Of a stretch of DNA of 64,000 bases, positions 18,891 to 27,616 are shown piece by piece. Origin of the DNA: Cellulomonas sp. NTE-D12 (GTDB lineage Bacteria; Actinomycetota; Actinomycetes; Actinomycetales; Cellulomonadaceae); assembly GCF_027923705.1 (NCBI RefSeq), contig NZ_AP026442.1, positions 248,001-312,000 on the forward strand, in the 5' to 3' direction. Every line of letters starts with the position of its first letter. The stretch's first letter is position 1. The position numbers were made by a program, and so were the translations under genes. The notes beneath the pieces were generated by a model that was not told where the DNA came from, did no database searches, and saw only the letters and a program-made list of their open reading frames with translations.

Positions 18891-19088
18891 AACGAGCCAC
18901 CGGAGTCATGGGTCGATGCTCACACGGGCGCGCGGCCCCGACCAAGGGATATGCGCGGGAGTCTCAGGCAGCGGGCGTGACGGTGGTCACGTCAACGCGC
19001 ACCTCAGCGCGGTGCAGACGCGGCGACGGCGACCGTTCGAGGGGTCGCAGCCAGGTGACGACGCTGCGGGAGCGCCGTCGCGGCGGCG

Positions 19089-19724
19089 TCAGACGATGCC
19101 GTACAGGCGGTCGCCGGCGTCGCCCAGACCCGGCACGATGTACGCCTTCTCGTTCAACCGCTCGTCGACGGCCGCGACCACCACCTGCACGTCGGCGCGG
19201 TCGCCGACGTACTTCTCCACGGTGGCGAGCCCCTCGGGGGCCGCGATCAGGCAGACGGCCGTCACGTCGAGCGCACCGCGGTCGAACACGTACTGCATCG
19301 AGGCGACCAGGGTGCCGCCGGTGGCGAGCATCGGGTCGAGCAGGAACACCTGCCGGCCCGAGAGGTCCTCCGGCAGCCGGTTGGCGTACGTGATCGCCTC
19401 GAGGGTCTGCTCGTCGCGGCGCAGGCCGAGGAACCCGACCTCGGCGGTGGGCAGCAGCCGCGTCATGCCCTCGAGCATGCCGAGTCCGGCGCGCAGGATC
19501 GGGATGACGATCGGCCGGGGGTCGGCCAGCTTGGTGGCCGTGGTGCGCGCGACCGGCGTGGTGATCTCCACCTGCTCGGTGTGCACGTCCCGTGTCGCCT
19601 CGTACGCCAGGAGGGTCACCAGCTCGTCCACCAGCAGGCGGAACGTGGGCGACGGGGTCGCCTGGTCCCGCAGGATCGACAGCTTGTGGGCGACGAGCGG
19701 GTGGTCGGCGACGTGCAGGCGCAT
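19089..19724 (-). CDS. upp: Uracil phosphoribosyltransferase
   Basis: This 211-residue salvage enzyme makes UMP from uracil and PRPP in the cytoplasm. The PRPP-binding loop is LLDPMLATGGT, and the uracil-binding C-terminus GLGDAGDRLYGI is intact. Length and order match the family throughout. It diverges from tadA with only 31 bases between starts, so the two promoters must overlap. Confidence 0.97.
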   Translation of the reverse strand: MRLHVADHPLVAHKLSILRDQATPSPTFRLLVDELVTLLAYEATRDVHTEQVEITTPVARTTATKLADPRPIVIPILRAGLGMLEGMTRLLPTAEVGFLGLRRDEQTLEAITYANRLPEDLSGRQVFLLDPMLATGGTLVASMQYVFDRGALDVTAVCLIAAPEGLATVEKYVGDRADVQVVVAAVDERLNEKAYIVPGLGDAGDRLYGIV

Positions 19725-19755
19725 AGCCCAAGCCTAGGGGCGTCGCTGGGGCAGG

Positions 19756-20256
19756 ATGACGGGCATGACGTCCCCCGAGGCCGGGCGGCCGGTGCAGCCG
19801 GTGGATGCGTGGGCGATGGGGATCGCGCTCGACGAGGCACGGCGGGCGGTGCTGACCGGGGACGTGCCGGTGGGCGCCGTGGTGGTCGCACCGGGGGCGC
19901 ACGTGGTCGGCTGGGGCCACAACCTCCGGGAGGACGAGCAGGACCCGACGGCGCACGCCGAGGTGGTGGCCCTGCGGGACGCCGCGGCGAACCTGGGGCG
20001 GTGGCGGCTGGACGACTGCACGCTCGTCGTCACCCTGGAGCCGTGCCTGATGTGCGCGGGGGCGGCGATCCTGGCGCGCGTGCAGCGCGTGGTGTTCGGC
20101 GCGTGGGACCCCAAGGCGGGGGCGGTCGGGTCGCAGTGGGACGTGCTGCGGGACCGGCGCGCGATGCACCACGTGGAGGTGGTGGGCGGCGTGCGGGCGG
20201 AGGAGTCGGCGGTGCTGCTGCAGCGGTTCTTCGAGGTGCAGCGCACGCCGGAGTGA
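19756..20256 (+). CDS. tadA: tRNA-specific adenosine deaminase TadA
   Basis: This 166-residue zinc deaminase converts the wobble adenosine of tRNA-Arg(ACG) to inosine. The zinc and proton-shuttle motif HAEV and the second zinc motif PCLMCAGA are present. The length is normal. Two ATGs (19756 and 19765) are possible; I give the first. It is paired head to head with upp, a common actinobacterial arrangement. Confidence 0.93.
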   Translation: MTGMTSPEAGRPVQPVDAWAMGIALDEARRAVLTGDVPVGAVVVAPGAHVVGWGHNLREDEQDPTAHAEVVALRDAAANLGRWRLDDCTLVVTLEPCLMCAGAAILARVQRVVFGAWDPKAGAVGSQWDVLRDRRAMHHVEVVGGVRAEESAVLLQRFFEVQRTPE

Positions 20257-20263
20257 TCGGCCG

Positions 20264-21118
20264 TCAGCGCATCGGGAGCCGGCGGGCAAGCTCGGCCAGT
20301 GTCTCCGAGGTGCCCGCGTGCAGCGTGACGGCGGCGTAGCGGTCGCCGCGGGTCTCGCCGCGGTTGACGACGGCGATCGGCTTGGCCGCCGCGGCGGCGT
20401 GCCGCACGAACCGCAGGCCCGACTGCACGGCGAGCGACGAGCCGGCGACCAGCATCGCGTCCGCCTCGTCGACCAGGGCGAACGCCCGCTCCACCCGCTC
20501 GCGCGGCACCGTCTCGCCGAAGTAGACGATGTCCGGCTTGAGGATGCCGCCGCACGGGTCGGGGCCACCCTCGGGGTCCGGCGCCCAGCAGTCGGCGACG
20601 ACGAAGTGCTCGGTCTGCTGCACCACCGCGTCGGCATCGGGCGCGATCTCGACGTCGGCCACCTCGGTGACGCTCTCGACGAAGCCGGGGTTGAGCTGGT
20701 CGAGCCGGTCCGCCACCTGCTGGCGCGTGTACCGGGTGCCGCAGCGCAGGCAGACGACGCGGTCGTAGCTGCCGTGCAGGTCGATCACCGTCTGCGAGCC
20801 GGCCTGGCGGTGCAGCAGGTCGACGTTCTGGGTAATGACGCCGGCGACGATCCCGCGCCGCTCGAGGTCCACGAGCGCGCGGTGACCGGCGTTCGGCTCG
20901 GTGCGGTGCACGTGCCGCCAGCCCACCTGGTTCCGCGCCCAGTAGTGCCGCCGGAACCGTGGGTCGCCGACGAACTGCTGGTACGTCATCGGGTTGCGCG
21001 GCGGGGAGTCGGGACCGCGGTAGTCGGGGATGCCCGAGTCGGTGGACACGCCCGCGCCGGTCAGCACCACCAGGCGGTGGCCGGCCAGCACGTCGATCAG
21101 CTCGGTGAGGGTGGCCAT
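20264..21118 (-). CDS. NAD-dependent protein deacylase (sirtuin)
   Basis: This 284-residue SIR2-family enzyme removes acyl groups from lysines using NAD. Visible are GAGVSTDSGIPDYRG (NAD binding), TQNVDLLH and the catalytic His in LHGSYDRVVC. The zinc cysteines are in CLRC and in the widely spaced pair ADC...DPCGG. The long zinc-knuckle insert is typical of class II sirtuins. It is convergent with tadA, seven bases apart. The ATG at 21118 is preceded by a weak site, and a GTG three codons upstream is possible. Confidence 0.9.
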   Translation of the reverse strand: MATLTELIDVLAGHRLVVLTGAGVSTDSGIPDYRGPDSPPRNPMTYQQFVGDPRFRRHYWARNQVGWRHVHRTEPNAGHRALVDLERRGIVAGVITQNVDLLHRQAGSQTVIDLHGSYDRVVCLRCGTRYTRQQVADRLDQLNPGFVESVTEVADVEIAPDADAVVQQTEHFVVADCWAPDPEGGPDPCGGILKPDIVYFGETVPRERVERAFALVDEADAMLVAGSSLAVQSGLRFVRHAAAAAKPIAVVNRGETRGDRYAAVTLHAGTSETLAELARRLPMR

Positions 21119-21218
21119 GGCGTCCACGGTAGGTCGGCTGCCGGGGTGCCGTGCGGGGCGTGCGGGCTGGTCGGGGGCCGATTCGGTGGCAGGCGGCGGC
21201 TCGGGTACCCTCGACCCC

Positions 21219-21308
21219 GGTAGCGTGTCCGAGCGGCCAAAGGAGCACGCCTCGAAAGCGTGTGTGGGTGAAAGTCCACCGTGGGTTCGAATCCCACCGC
21301 TACCGCCA
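21219..21308 (+). tRNA. tRNA-Ser (anticodon CGA)
   Basis: This 90-base class II tRNA has the acceptor stem GGTAGCG/CGCTACC, an encoded CCA, a long variable arm and the T-loop GGTTCGAATCC. The anticodon loop CTCGAAA gives CGA, which reads UCG. A strong hairpin follows 21 bases downstream. Confidence 0.96.
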
Positions 21309-21328
21309 GCCAGCCAGGCCAGCAGTTG

Positions 21329-21368
21329 AAGGGCCCCACCTGCAGTGATCTGCGGATGTGGGGCCCTT
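21329..21368 (+). terminator. Hairpin after tRNA-Ser
   Basis: AAGGGCCCCAC and GTGGGGCCCTT form a perfect 11-bp stem, followed by a T-containing stretch (CGTCGTTCGTCTT). It is a likely terminator of the tRNA transcript. Confidence 0.75.
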
Positions 21369-21549
21369 CGTCGTTCGTCTTCCCCACCGCCAAGTCGACT
21401 ACCTCGGCGACGTGGCGACCGCGCGACCACCGCGGTGAAGGACATCAACCGCGACATCCGCCGTAGGACGTGTTCTGACACCTGTGGCGCTCGGCGCGCC
21501 GGGGGCGCTGGAGGCTTCGTTGCATGGACTGGATGCCACACTCGGCGCC

Positions 21550-22083
21550 GTGAACCGGCGCGGCTGGAGATGGGTCGCACCCGAGAACTGGCCTCTGCCA
21601 CCGGATGGATGGGCTCCAGACGCCGGTTGGCAGCCCGATCCCTCGTGGCCGCCGCCGCCGCCGGGGCACGCATTCTGGAGACGATCTGGGCGGGTCCGGT
21701 TACGGGTCGCTCTGACCGTGCTCGCCTGCTTCGTCCCGGTGGCTGCACTCGGAACGTTGATCGGATTGACGAGCGTCCTTGGCGACTGCGGCTTCGATCC
21801 TCCTCCCGGCGATGTCGGGTCGGTGACTTTGACGAATGATCTGACCCGGGCGATCTCGTTCCAGACGTGCCTGAACGCGCAATGCACCCGACGCGATGAC
21901 GTCGGCAGCAGTGGGCCGATCGCGCCGGGCGCGAGCCTTGAGCGGAACCATGAGCTGTGCAGTGAGGAGTCGGTAGGCGTCCTCGACCGGAACGGTCGCC
22001 TGCTCGGGTGTGTTGTGCTGCCGGCCGAGGACCCGGCGACGGTGACCCGCTTCTATGCCTCGGCGTCGAACCCCTGCCGCTAG
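21550..22083 (+). CDS. Single-pass membrane protein with a Trp/Pro-rich N-terminal segment
   Basis: This frame of about 177 residues has no named function. The N-terminal 50 residues carry the WP..P.GW.P..GW motif seen before membrane segments in many actinobacterial proteins. One membrane segment follows (ALTVLACFVPVAALGTLIGL). The remaining 100 residues would be extracytoplasmic and contain six cysteines, suggesting disulfides. The GTG at 21550 is the start closest to the motif; a GTG at 21484 would add 22 residues. It stands alone between the tRNA and ohrR. Confidence 0.6.
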   Translation: MNRRGWRWVAPENWPLPPDGWAPDAGWQPDPSWPPPPPGHAFWRRSGRVRLRVALTVLACFVPVAALGTLIGLTSVLGDCGFDPPPGDVGSVTLTNDLTRAISFQTCLNAQCTRRDDVGSSGPIAPGASLERNHELCSEESVGVLDRNGRLLGCVVLPAEDPATVTRFYASASNPCR

Positions 22084-22196
22084 CGTGCACGTGGGCGCTT
22101 CTCGCGGCGCACACCGGCTGGCGCACGACTCCAGCTAACCAAGACCACCCCGGCTTCTCACCGCTCTGGATGTGCATCTGCGCCAGCGCACATCAG

Positions 22197-22221
22197 TTGC
22201 GCACAACTAGATCGCGCGCAA
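22197..22221. promoter_or_regulatory. Inverted repeat before ohrR, candidate OhrR operator
   Basis: TTGCGC and GCGCAA arms are separated by 13 bases immediately before the ohrR start. A further GCGCAC lies at the left. OhrR operators are AT/TTGCGC-type dyads, so autoregulation is likely. Confidence 0.5.
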
Positions 22222-22225
22222 TGCT

Positions 22226-22681
22226 ATGTCCATGACGGCGCTCGACCAGATGGTGTGCTTCTCGCTGTACTCGGCGAGCCGCGCCACGACGCAGGCCTAC
22301 CGGCGCCTGCTGGAGCGGTGGGGGCTCACCTACCCGCAGTACCTGGTGCTGGTCGAACTGTGGACGCAGGGGCCGCGGTCCGTGCGGCAGCTCGGGGACG
22401 ACCTGGCCCTCGACTCCGGCACCCTCTCGCCGCTGCTGCGCCGCATGGAGACGGCCGGCATCGTCACCCGCTCGCGGGACCAGGCCGACGGCCGCGTCGT
22501 CACCGTCGACCTCACCGACCGCGGGCACGAGCTGCGCACGGAGATGGCCGACGTGCCGGCGCAGGTGGCGCAGTGCATGAGCCTGACCGTCGAGTCCGCC
22601 CGCGAGCTGCTCGACTCCCTGCACCGGCTGACCGGCAGCGTGCAGGCCTCCAACGCGGATGCGGCCACGGTCGCGTCCTGA
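22226..22681 (+). CDS. ohrR: Organic hydroperoxide sensor OhrR (MarR family)
   Basis: This 151-residue repressor senses peroxides through an N-terminal cysteine, here in DQMVCFSLYSASR, the position of the reactive Cys in OhrR. The tyrosines that contact it (YRRLL, LTYPQYLVL) are present, as is the winged helix with DSGTLSPLLRRMETAG. There is no second C-terminal Cys that would mark a two-Cys OhrR. ohr follows on the same strand after 31 bases. An ATG six bases downstream is an alternative start. Confidence 0.9.
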   Translation: MSMTALDQMVCFSLYSASRATTQAYRRLLERWGLTYPQYLVLVELWTQGPRSVRQLGDDLALDSGTLSPLLRRMETAGIVTRSRDQADGRVVTVDLTDRGHELRTEMADVPAQVAQCMSLTVESARELLDSLHRLTGSVQASNADAATVAS

Positions 22682-22712
22682 ACCCCCAGAACCCCTACGG
22701 AAGGTGAACGTC

Positions 22713-23135
22713 ATGGAGATCCTCTACACAGCCGAGGCACTGGCCACCGGCGACGGTCGCAACGGCCACGTCGCGACGATGGACGGGCTGCTCGACGCCG
22801 ACGTGCGCGTGCCCAAGGACATGGGTGGTGAGGGTGGCGCCCTCAACCCCGAGCTGCTGTTCGCGTCCGGCTACGCCGCCTGCTTCCACAGCGCCCTGCT
22901 GTCCGTGGCGCGCACCCAGAGGGTCGCGCTGCACGACACCAGCGTCGGCGCCCGCGTCGGCATCGGCCGCAACGGGCAGGGCGGGTTCGGGCTGGCCGTC
23001 GAGCTCGAGGTGGTCGTCCCCGACCTCGACCGTGAGCAGGCGCAGGCGCTCGTCGAGGCCGCCCACCAGGTGTGCCCCTACTCCAACGCCACCCGCGGCA
23101 ACGTCGAGGTCACGCTGACGGTCGTCGAGGACTGA
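22713..23135 (+). CDS. ohr: Organic hydroperoxide resistance protein Ohr
   Basis: This 140-residue thiol peroxidase reduces organic and lipid hydroperoxides. The two reactive cysteines lie in YAACFHSAL and VCPYSNATRGN, and the conserved Arg and Glu are in place. The ATG at 22713 has AAGGTG before it. It forms the expected ohrR-ohr pair and should be induced by organic peroxides. Confidence 0.95.
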   Translation: MEILYTAEALATGDGRNGHVATMDGLLDADVRVPKDMGGEGGALNPELLFASGYAACFHSALLSVARTQRVALHDTSVGARVGIGRNGQGGFGLAVELEVVVPDLDREQAQALVEAAHQVCPYSNATRGNVEVTLTVVED

Positions 23136-23181
23136 CCCCGTACGGTTCCCCGGCGCCGGTGGGCGGCGGCCCGGCGCGTGC

Positions 23182-24204
23182 TCAGACGGCGGGCAGGAGC
23201 AGCCGGATGGTGGTCCCGGCGTCGGGGCCGGCGGTCGGCGCCACAGCGGCCGTGCCGCCGTAGCGGCCGACCGTCTCGCGCACCAGGAACAGTCCCAGCG
23301 CGGGCGTGGCCCGTTGGGGGGCGCCCGGTGCGGGCGGCGTCGTCGTCGGGGGGCGGTGGGCGAAGCGGTCGAACAGCCGGTCCGCCTCGGCAGCACTCAG
23401 CGCGGGGCCGTCGTCGTGCACGTCGACGACGACGAAGCGGCCTGCCCGCGCCACCGTGATCCTGACCGTGCCGCTCGCGGGGGAGTGCCGGACGGCGTTG
23501 TCCAGGAGGGCACCGACGCACCGGCGGAGCGCTGTCGTCGGGATGCGGACCGCGAGAGGTTCCGCGCCGGCCTCCACCACCACGCCAAGGCCGGCCGGAC
23601 CCGCAGCGGACCGGTAGGCGAGGACGGCGTCCTCGACCACGGCATGCACGTCCGGGCGGTCGTCGGACGCAGGGCCGGGCGTCGCGCCGGGCTCGTCGGA
23701 CGCGGCCAGCAGGTCGTTGACGATGCGGATCAGGTCCTGCGCGTCGTCGGCCAGCTCGCGGACCAGGGGTGCCGCCTCCGAGTCCGGACCCACCCGGCGG
23801 GACAGCAGCTGGATGCGGGCGTGCAGCACGGTCAGCGGGGTGCGGAGCTCGTGGCTGGCGTCGGCGACGAACCGGCGCTGCCGGTCGAAGGCGTCCTCCA
23901 GCGGCCGGACGGCACGGCGGGCGATGAACAGCGTGGCCACCCCGGCGATCACCACGGCGGCGCCACCGACCAGCGCCAGGCCCAGCAGCACGTGGCCGGC
24001 GTCGATGGACAGCGTCAGGTCGCCCGGCTTGGGCGGCTCCCGGCGTTCCGCGGGGGTCGACTGCAGCCACAGGTACAGCGCGGTGACGGTGAGCACGCTC
24101 GCGACCAGGACCGCTGCGGTGACGGCGACCGCCACGCCGATGGACACCACGGAGGTGTGCATCGCCCGGCGGGCGTCGGGGGACAGGCGTGGGCGGTCGG
24201 TCAC
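23182..24204 (-). CDS. Membrane sensor histidine kinase
   Basis: This 340-residue kinase has two membrane segments (about 20-45 and 70-95) around a short periplasmic loop of some 25 residues. An H-box follows (VADASHELRTPLTVL), then an N-box (LLDNAVRHSP). The D/G boxes (VDVHDDGPALS, GLFLVRETVGRYGG) are shortened and partly unusual, with a Pro/Thr insert. It starts with GTG overlapping the response-regulator stop as GTGA, so the two are coupled. The small sensor loop suggests that it senses the membrane or a partner. The signal is unknown. Confidence 0.88.
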   Translation of the reverse strand: MTDRPRLSPDARRAMHTSVVSIGVAVAVTAAVLVASVLTVTALYLWLQSTPAERREPPKPGDLTLSIDAGHVLLGLALVGGAAVVIAGVATLFIARRAVRPLEDAFDRQRRFVADASHELRTPLTVLHARIQLLSRRVGPDSEAAPLVRELADDAQDLIRIVNDLLAASDEPGATPGPASDDRPDVHAVVEDAVLAYRSAAGPAGLGVVVEAGAEPLAVRIPTTALRRCVGALLDNAVRHSPASGTVRITVARAGRFVVVDVHDDGPALSAAEADRLFDRFAHRPPTTTPPAPGAPQRATPALGLFLVRETVGRYGGTAAVAPTAGPDAGTTIRLLLPAV

Positions 24205-24866
24205 GGGTGACCCAGCCGGTAGCCGCGACCGCGCACGGTCTCGATGAGGTCGCGGTCCGTCTTGCGCCGCAGGTAGTGCACGTATGCGTCGACCGTGCCC
24301 TCGGCCTCGCCGTGCGGGAACACCGCCGTGAGGATCTGGGTGCGGCTGAACACCCGGTCCGGCTCGGCCGCGAGCATCGCGAGGAGGGCGTCCTCGCGGA
24401 CGGTCAGCAGGATCCGGCCCTCGTAGGGGGAGTGGATCTCGCCGGAGCCCGGCCGGTAGGTCCACCCGCCGAGCTGCTGCTGCGGGCCGGTGTGGTCGCG
24501 GGTGAGCGCGCGGAGGCGGGCGAGCAGCTCGTCGAGCTCGAACGGCTTGACGACGTAGTCGTCGGCACCCGCGTCGAGGCCGGCGACCGTGTCCGCCGTC
24601 GTCCCCAGCGCCGTCAGCAGCAGCACCGGGGTGGCGACGTGCCGGGCGCGGAGCCGGCGCACCACCTCCAGGCCGTCGAGGGTGGGCACCCGACGGTCGA
24701 GCACCAGCAGGTCGAACTCACCGGTCAACGCGCGTTCCAGCGCAACGGCGCCGTCGGCGACGAGCGTCACGTCGTAGACCTCCGACAGCAGCTCGGCGAC
24801 CACGGGTGCGAGGCGCGGGTCGTCCTCGAGGAGCAGCAAGGACAGGCGGCGGGTGGGCGCCGTCAT
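24201..24866 (-). CDS. OmpR-family response regulator
   Basis: This 221-residue regulator has a receiver domain (acidic pair in LLEDD, phosphorylated Asp in LVLDRRVPTLDG, Lys in VVKPFE) and an OmpR winged helix at the C-terminus (TVDAYVHYLRRKTDR.LIETVRGRGYRLG). It is the partner of the overlapping histidine kinase. DedA and PAP2 genes lie directly upstream on the same strand with a three-base gap, so all four may be one transcript and envelope lipids may be the regulated process. Confidence 0.92.
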   Translation of the reverse strand: MTAPTRRLSLLLLEDDPRLAPVVAELLSEVYDVTLVADGAVALERALTGEFDLLVLDRRVPTLDGLEVVRRLRARHVATPVLLLTALGTTADTVAGLDAGADDYVVKPFELDELLARLRALTRDHTGPQQQLGGWTYRPGSGEIHSPYEGRILLTVREDALLAMLAAEPDRVFSRTQILTAVFPHGEAEGTVDAYVHYLRRKTDRDLIETVRGRGYRLGHP

Positions 24867-24869
24867 GGC

Positions 24870-25559
24870 TCAGGCGTCCCGGTCGGTGTCCACCAGCTCA
24901 CGGTCCTGATTCTGGCCGCGTCGGCGCAGACCCGTGGCCACCAGGGGCAGTACGGAGACGACCACCACGACGATCGCGAGCAGGTCGATGTTCTTGGCGA
25001 CGAACGGGATGCCGCCCAGCAGCAGGGCGACGAGAGTCAGGCCGACCACCCAGAGGAGCGCGCCGGCGACGTTCCAGACGACGAACCGCCGGTACCGCAG
25101 CCGGGCGGTGCCCGCGACCAGTGGCACGTAGGTCCGCACGATCGGCACGAACCGCGCAAGCACCAGGGACACGGGTCCGTACCGGTCGAAGAACTGCTCG
25201 GCCTCCGCCAGCCGGGCGGTGGTCAGCACGCGGGCGTCGTCGCGGAAGAACCGGCGTCCGAACCGGTGGCCCAACCAGTAGCCGGTCTGGTCACCGGCCA
25301 CCGCGGCGGCCAGCGCGACGCCGGCGATCGCCCACGGTGACAGCCCGAGCTGGGCGCGCAGCAGCACCGCGGTGAGGATCAGGGAGTCGCCCGGGAGGAA
25401 GGGGAACAGCACCCCGGACTCGATGAAGATCATCACCGCGATGCCGACCAGCGCCCACGGGCCGAGGGCGTGCAGCAAGGGCTCGGGGGAGATCGAGAGG
25501 CCCGTGGTGAGCCCGGTCGACACACCTCCGGACATGCCTGGGACCAGGGACGAGATCAC
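24870..25559 (-). CDS. DedA-family membrane protein
   Basis: This 229-residue integral membrane protein has the SNARE-associated (VTT) core: FIESGVLFPFLPGDSLIL near the N-terminus and the conserved GDQTGYWLGHRFG and F.RFVPIVRTYVPLVAG motifs. DedA proteins recycle undecaprenyl phosphate or other phospholipids across the membrane. The GTG start overlaps the stop of the PAP2 gene (GTGA), so a lipid phosphatase and a lipid flippase are translated together, consistent with a shared carrier-lipid role. Confidence 0.92.
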   Translation of the reverse strand: MISSLVPGMSGGVSTGLTTGLSISPEPLLHALGPWALVGIAVMIFIESGVLFPFLPGDSLILTAVLLRAQLGLSPWAIAGVALAAAVAGDQTGYWLGHRFGRRFFRDDARVLTTARLAEAEQFFDRYGPVSLVLARFVPIVRTYVPLVAGTARLRYRRFVVWNVAGALLWVVGLTLVALLLGGIPFVAKNIDLLAIVVVVVSVLPLVATGLRRRGQNQDRELVDTDRDA

Positions 25560-26260
25560 GCGCGGTCTCCTTCACGGGCGTCGGCGAGGGAATCGAGGCG
25601 CACCACGGACAGCACGCGCTGGGCCGGCGTCGTCGTGACCAGGACGGACGCGAGGGTGAACGCGGACGCCGCGTAGACGACGGCCGCGACGACGTCGAGC
25701 GGGTAGTGCGCGCCCAGGTAGACCCGGGACGCGGCGACGACGACCACCAGCAGCACCCCGACCGGCGCCCAGAGGCGGCTGCGACGGGGGCCGAGCAGCG
25801 CGAGGGCCGTCAGCACCAGCACCGCCGCCACCGTCGTGTGCCCGCTCGGGTAGCCGAAGCTCGTGTCCACCGGGGGCGGCGAGGCGAGCAGGGCGACGTC
25901 TGGGCGCGGCCGGTGCACCAGGACCTTGAGCACGATCCCGCCTGCGAGGGTCAGGCCAGCGACGCCGAGCAGGACCACGGCCCGGCGCACCCCGACCCGG
26001 CGGGCGCCCACCGCGCAGAGCACGACGAGCAGCCCGAGCCCGACGGGCGGCGAGGCGAGCGTGCCGATCGCCGCCGTGACCGCGTCGAGCGCCGGTGCGT
26101 GGTGCTCGGAGAGCCACTGGACGACGCCGAGCTCGCTCGCGGTCCACCCGTGCAGCGGTGCGACCAGCAGCCCCACCAGCAGCACGACGACGAGTCCGGC
26201 GCCGGCCGCTGCGGCCTGCGCGGTGCTGGCGGACGGGGGGTTGCTGGTGCTGCCGCTCAC
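25556..26260 (-). CDS. PAP2-family phosphatase (undecaprenyl pyrophosphate phosphatase-like)
   Basis: This 234-residue membrane protein has about six segments. The three PAP2 motifs are intact: KVLVHRPRP, PSGHT, and SRVYLGAHYPLDV. It probably dephosphorylates a lipid phosphate on the outer face of the membrane. The GTG at 26260 follows GGAAGG. It is first in the PAP2-DedA pair upstream of the two-component system. Confidence 0.9.
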   Translation of the reverse strand: MSGSTSNPPSASTAQAAAAGAGLVVVLLVGLLVAPLHGWTASELGVVQWLSEHHAPALDAVTAAIGTLASPPVGLGLLVVLCAVGARRVGVRRAVVLLGVAGLTLAGGIVLKVLVHRPRPDVALLASPPPVDTSFGYPSGHTTVAAVLVLTALALLGPRRSRLWAPVGVLLVVVVAASRVYLGAHYPLDVVAAVVYAASAFTLASVLVTTTPAQRVLSVVRLDSLADAREGDRA

Positions 26261-26398
26261 GGGACTGCCTTCCTGCAGGGTCCTCGCCAGCGTCGCGGGC
26301 CGTCGCCAAGAAACCGCCAAGGCGACGGCGATCGTGGCGCCCGCAGGCGTGAGCGGGTTCGCGGTGCGAGGCGTCCCGCAGCGGGTCAGACTGCAGGC

Positions 26399-27592
26399 GT
26401 GCCCGACTCGACGCAGGCTGCATCCGGTCACCGTGTCGTCGTCTTCCTGCAGGAGAACAAGACGACGGACTTCTACTTCGCCTCGATGGCGGCCTGGGGT
26501 GCCGCCGTCGCGACCGGTCCGCTGCTCGCGGCGCCGCCCGACCACGACCAGCCGCACGACCGCAACGCGTGGGTGCACTACGCGATGGGCGACTACCCGG
26601 CGGTCGCCGCGCAGGTGGACACCGACACGGTGATCCCGTACTACGCGTGGCTGGCCAAGACGTTCGTGTTCTCCGACCACCACTTCGGCTCGGGGTCGAA
26701 CTCGACGCCCGGGCACATGCTGGCGATCGGCGGGCAGATGCCGACGCTGAAGAACCCGCCGTTCGTCGGCCCGTCGCCGGTGTGGGACCTGCCGTCGATC
26801 TTCACCGTGGCGGACAAGGCCGGGGTGTCGTGGGGCGCGTTCCCCGACGAGCACGGGTACCCGGCGAAGTTCTACACGTCGCTGACCAGCGCACCCGGGC
26901 AGACGCACGTGCACCACCCCAACGAGTTCGTGCCGATGGCGACGGGTGGTGAGCTGCCCCAGGTCTGCTACGTCTGGAGCCCGGCGGGGTACGACGAGCA
27001 CCCGCCGGCCACCCCGCAGCCCGACTACGTCACCCGCGGGCAGAACCTGATCTGGTCGCGGGTGCAGGCCGTGATCGACGGCGGCGGGTGGGACGACACG
27101 ACGTTCATCCTGACCTGGGACGACTGGGGCGGGTACGCGGACCACGTGAAGACGCCCGCGATCGAGACGGTGCCGGACGCGCTGCACCCCGACGGATTCG
27201 CGGCGATCGGCGGGTCCCGCATCCCGCTGGTGATGTTCGGCGGGCGGGTGACGCAGGCGGTCGACACCGCCTGGCACTCCCACGCCAGCATCCCGAAGAC
27301 GATCATCGACCTGCTCGGGCTGCCGGCCATGGGCGTGCCGCGCGTCGACTCGGCGCCGAGCCTCGCGGGGCTGGTGGACCTGGGCGCTGCGCCTCGGCCG
27401 GTGCCGCCGGCGCCGGGGACGACGATCCAGCAGCCGGTGCCGCCCGCCCATCCGTCGGTGCCGCCGACGGCGCCGTGGCCGGGACCGCTGGGCGTGCCGA
27501 TGCCGCCGCTGGTGACGCTCGACGGGTCCACGGTCCCGGCGCCGACGGACGGAGTCGTCCGGCCCAAGCCGCCCAAGGCACCGGCCGCCTAG
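26399..27592 (+). CDS. Phosphoesterase-family protein (AcpA/phospholipase C-like)
   Basis: This 397-residue protein of the alkaline-phosphatase superfamily opens with VVVFLQENKTTDFYF, the metal/nucleophile region of acid phosphatases and phospholipases C of this family. Later come HHFGSGSNSTPGHML, a Trp/Asp cluster (LTWDDWGGYADHV) and HSHASIPKTIIDLLG, all expected metal-site regions. The last 50 residues are proline-rich. Oddly, no signal peptide can be read in frame upstream of the likely GTG start. It is divergent from the PAP2 gene, with 138 bases between. Confidence 0.8.
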   Translation: MPDSTQAASGHRVVVFLQENKTTDFYFASMAAWGAAVATGPLLAAPPDHDQPHDRNAWVHYAMGDYPAVAAQVDTDTVIPYYAWLAKTFVFSDHHFGSGSNSTPGHMLAIGGQMPTLKNPPFVGPSPVWDLPSIFTVADKAGVSWGAFPDEHGYPAKFYTSLTSAPGQTHVHHPNEFVPMATGGELPQVCYVWSPAGYDEHPPATPQPDYVTRGQNLIWSRVQAVIDGGGWDDTTFILTWDDWGGYADHVKTPAIETVPDALHPDGFAAIGGSRIPLVMFGGRVTQAVDTAWHSHASIPKTIIDLLGLPAMGVPRVDSAPSLAGLVDLGAAPRPVPPAPGTTIQQPVPPAHPSVPPTAPWPGPLGVPMPPLVTLDGSTVPAPTDGVVRPKPPKAPAA

Positions 27593-27593
27593 C

Positions 27594-27607
27594 GGATCGC
27601 GCGATCC
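27594..27607. terminator. Palindrome between convergent genes
   Basis: GGATCGCGCGATCC is a perfect 14-bp palindrome between the phosphoesterase stop and the antitoxin stop. It may act as a weak bidirectional terminator. Confidence 0.3.
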
Positions 27608-27616
27608 CGGCCGACC

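Noticed and set aside
21219..22083. Genomic island inserted at tRNA-Ser
   Set aside because: No integrase and no repeated tRNA 3' end were seen. Only one small membrane-protein gene follows before ohrR.
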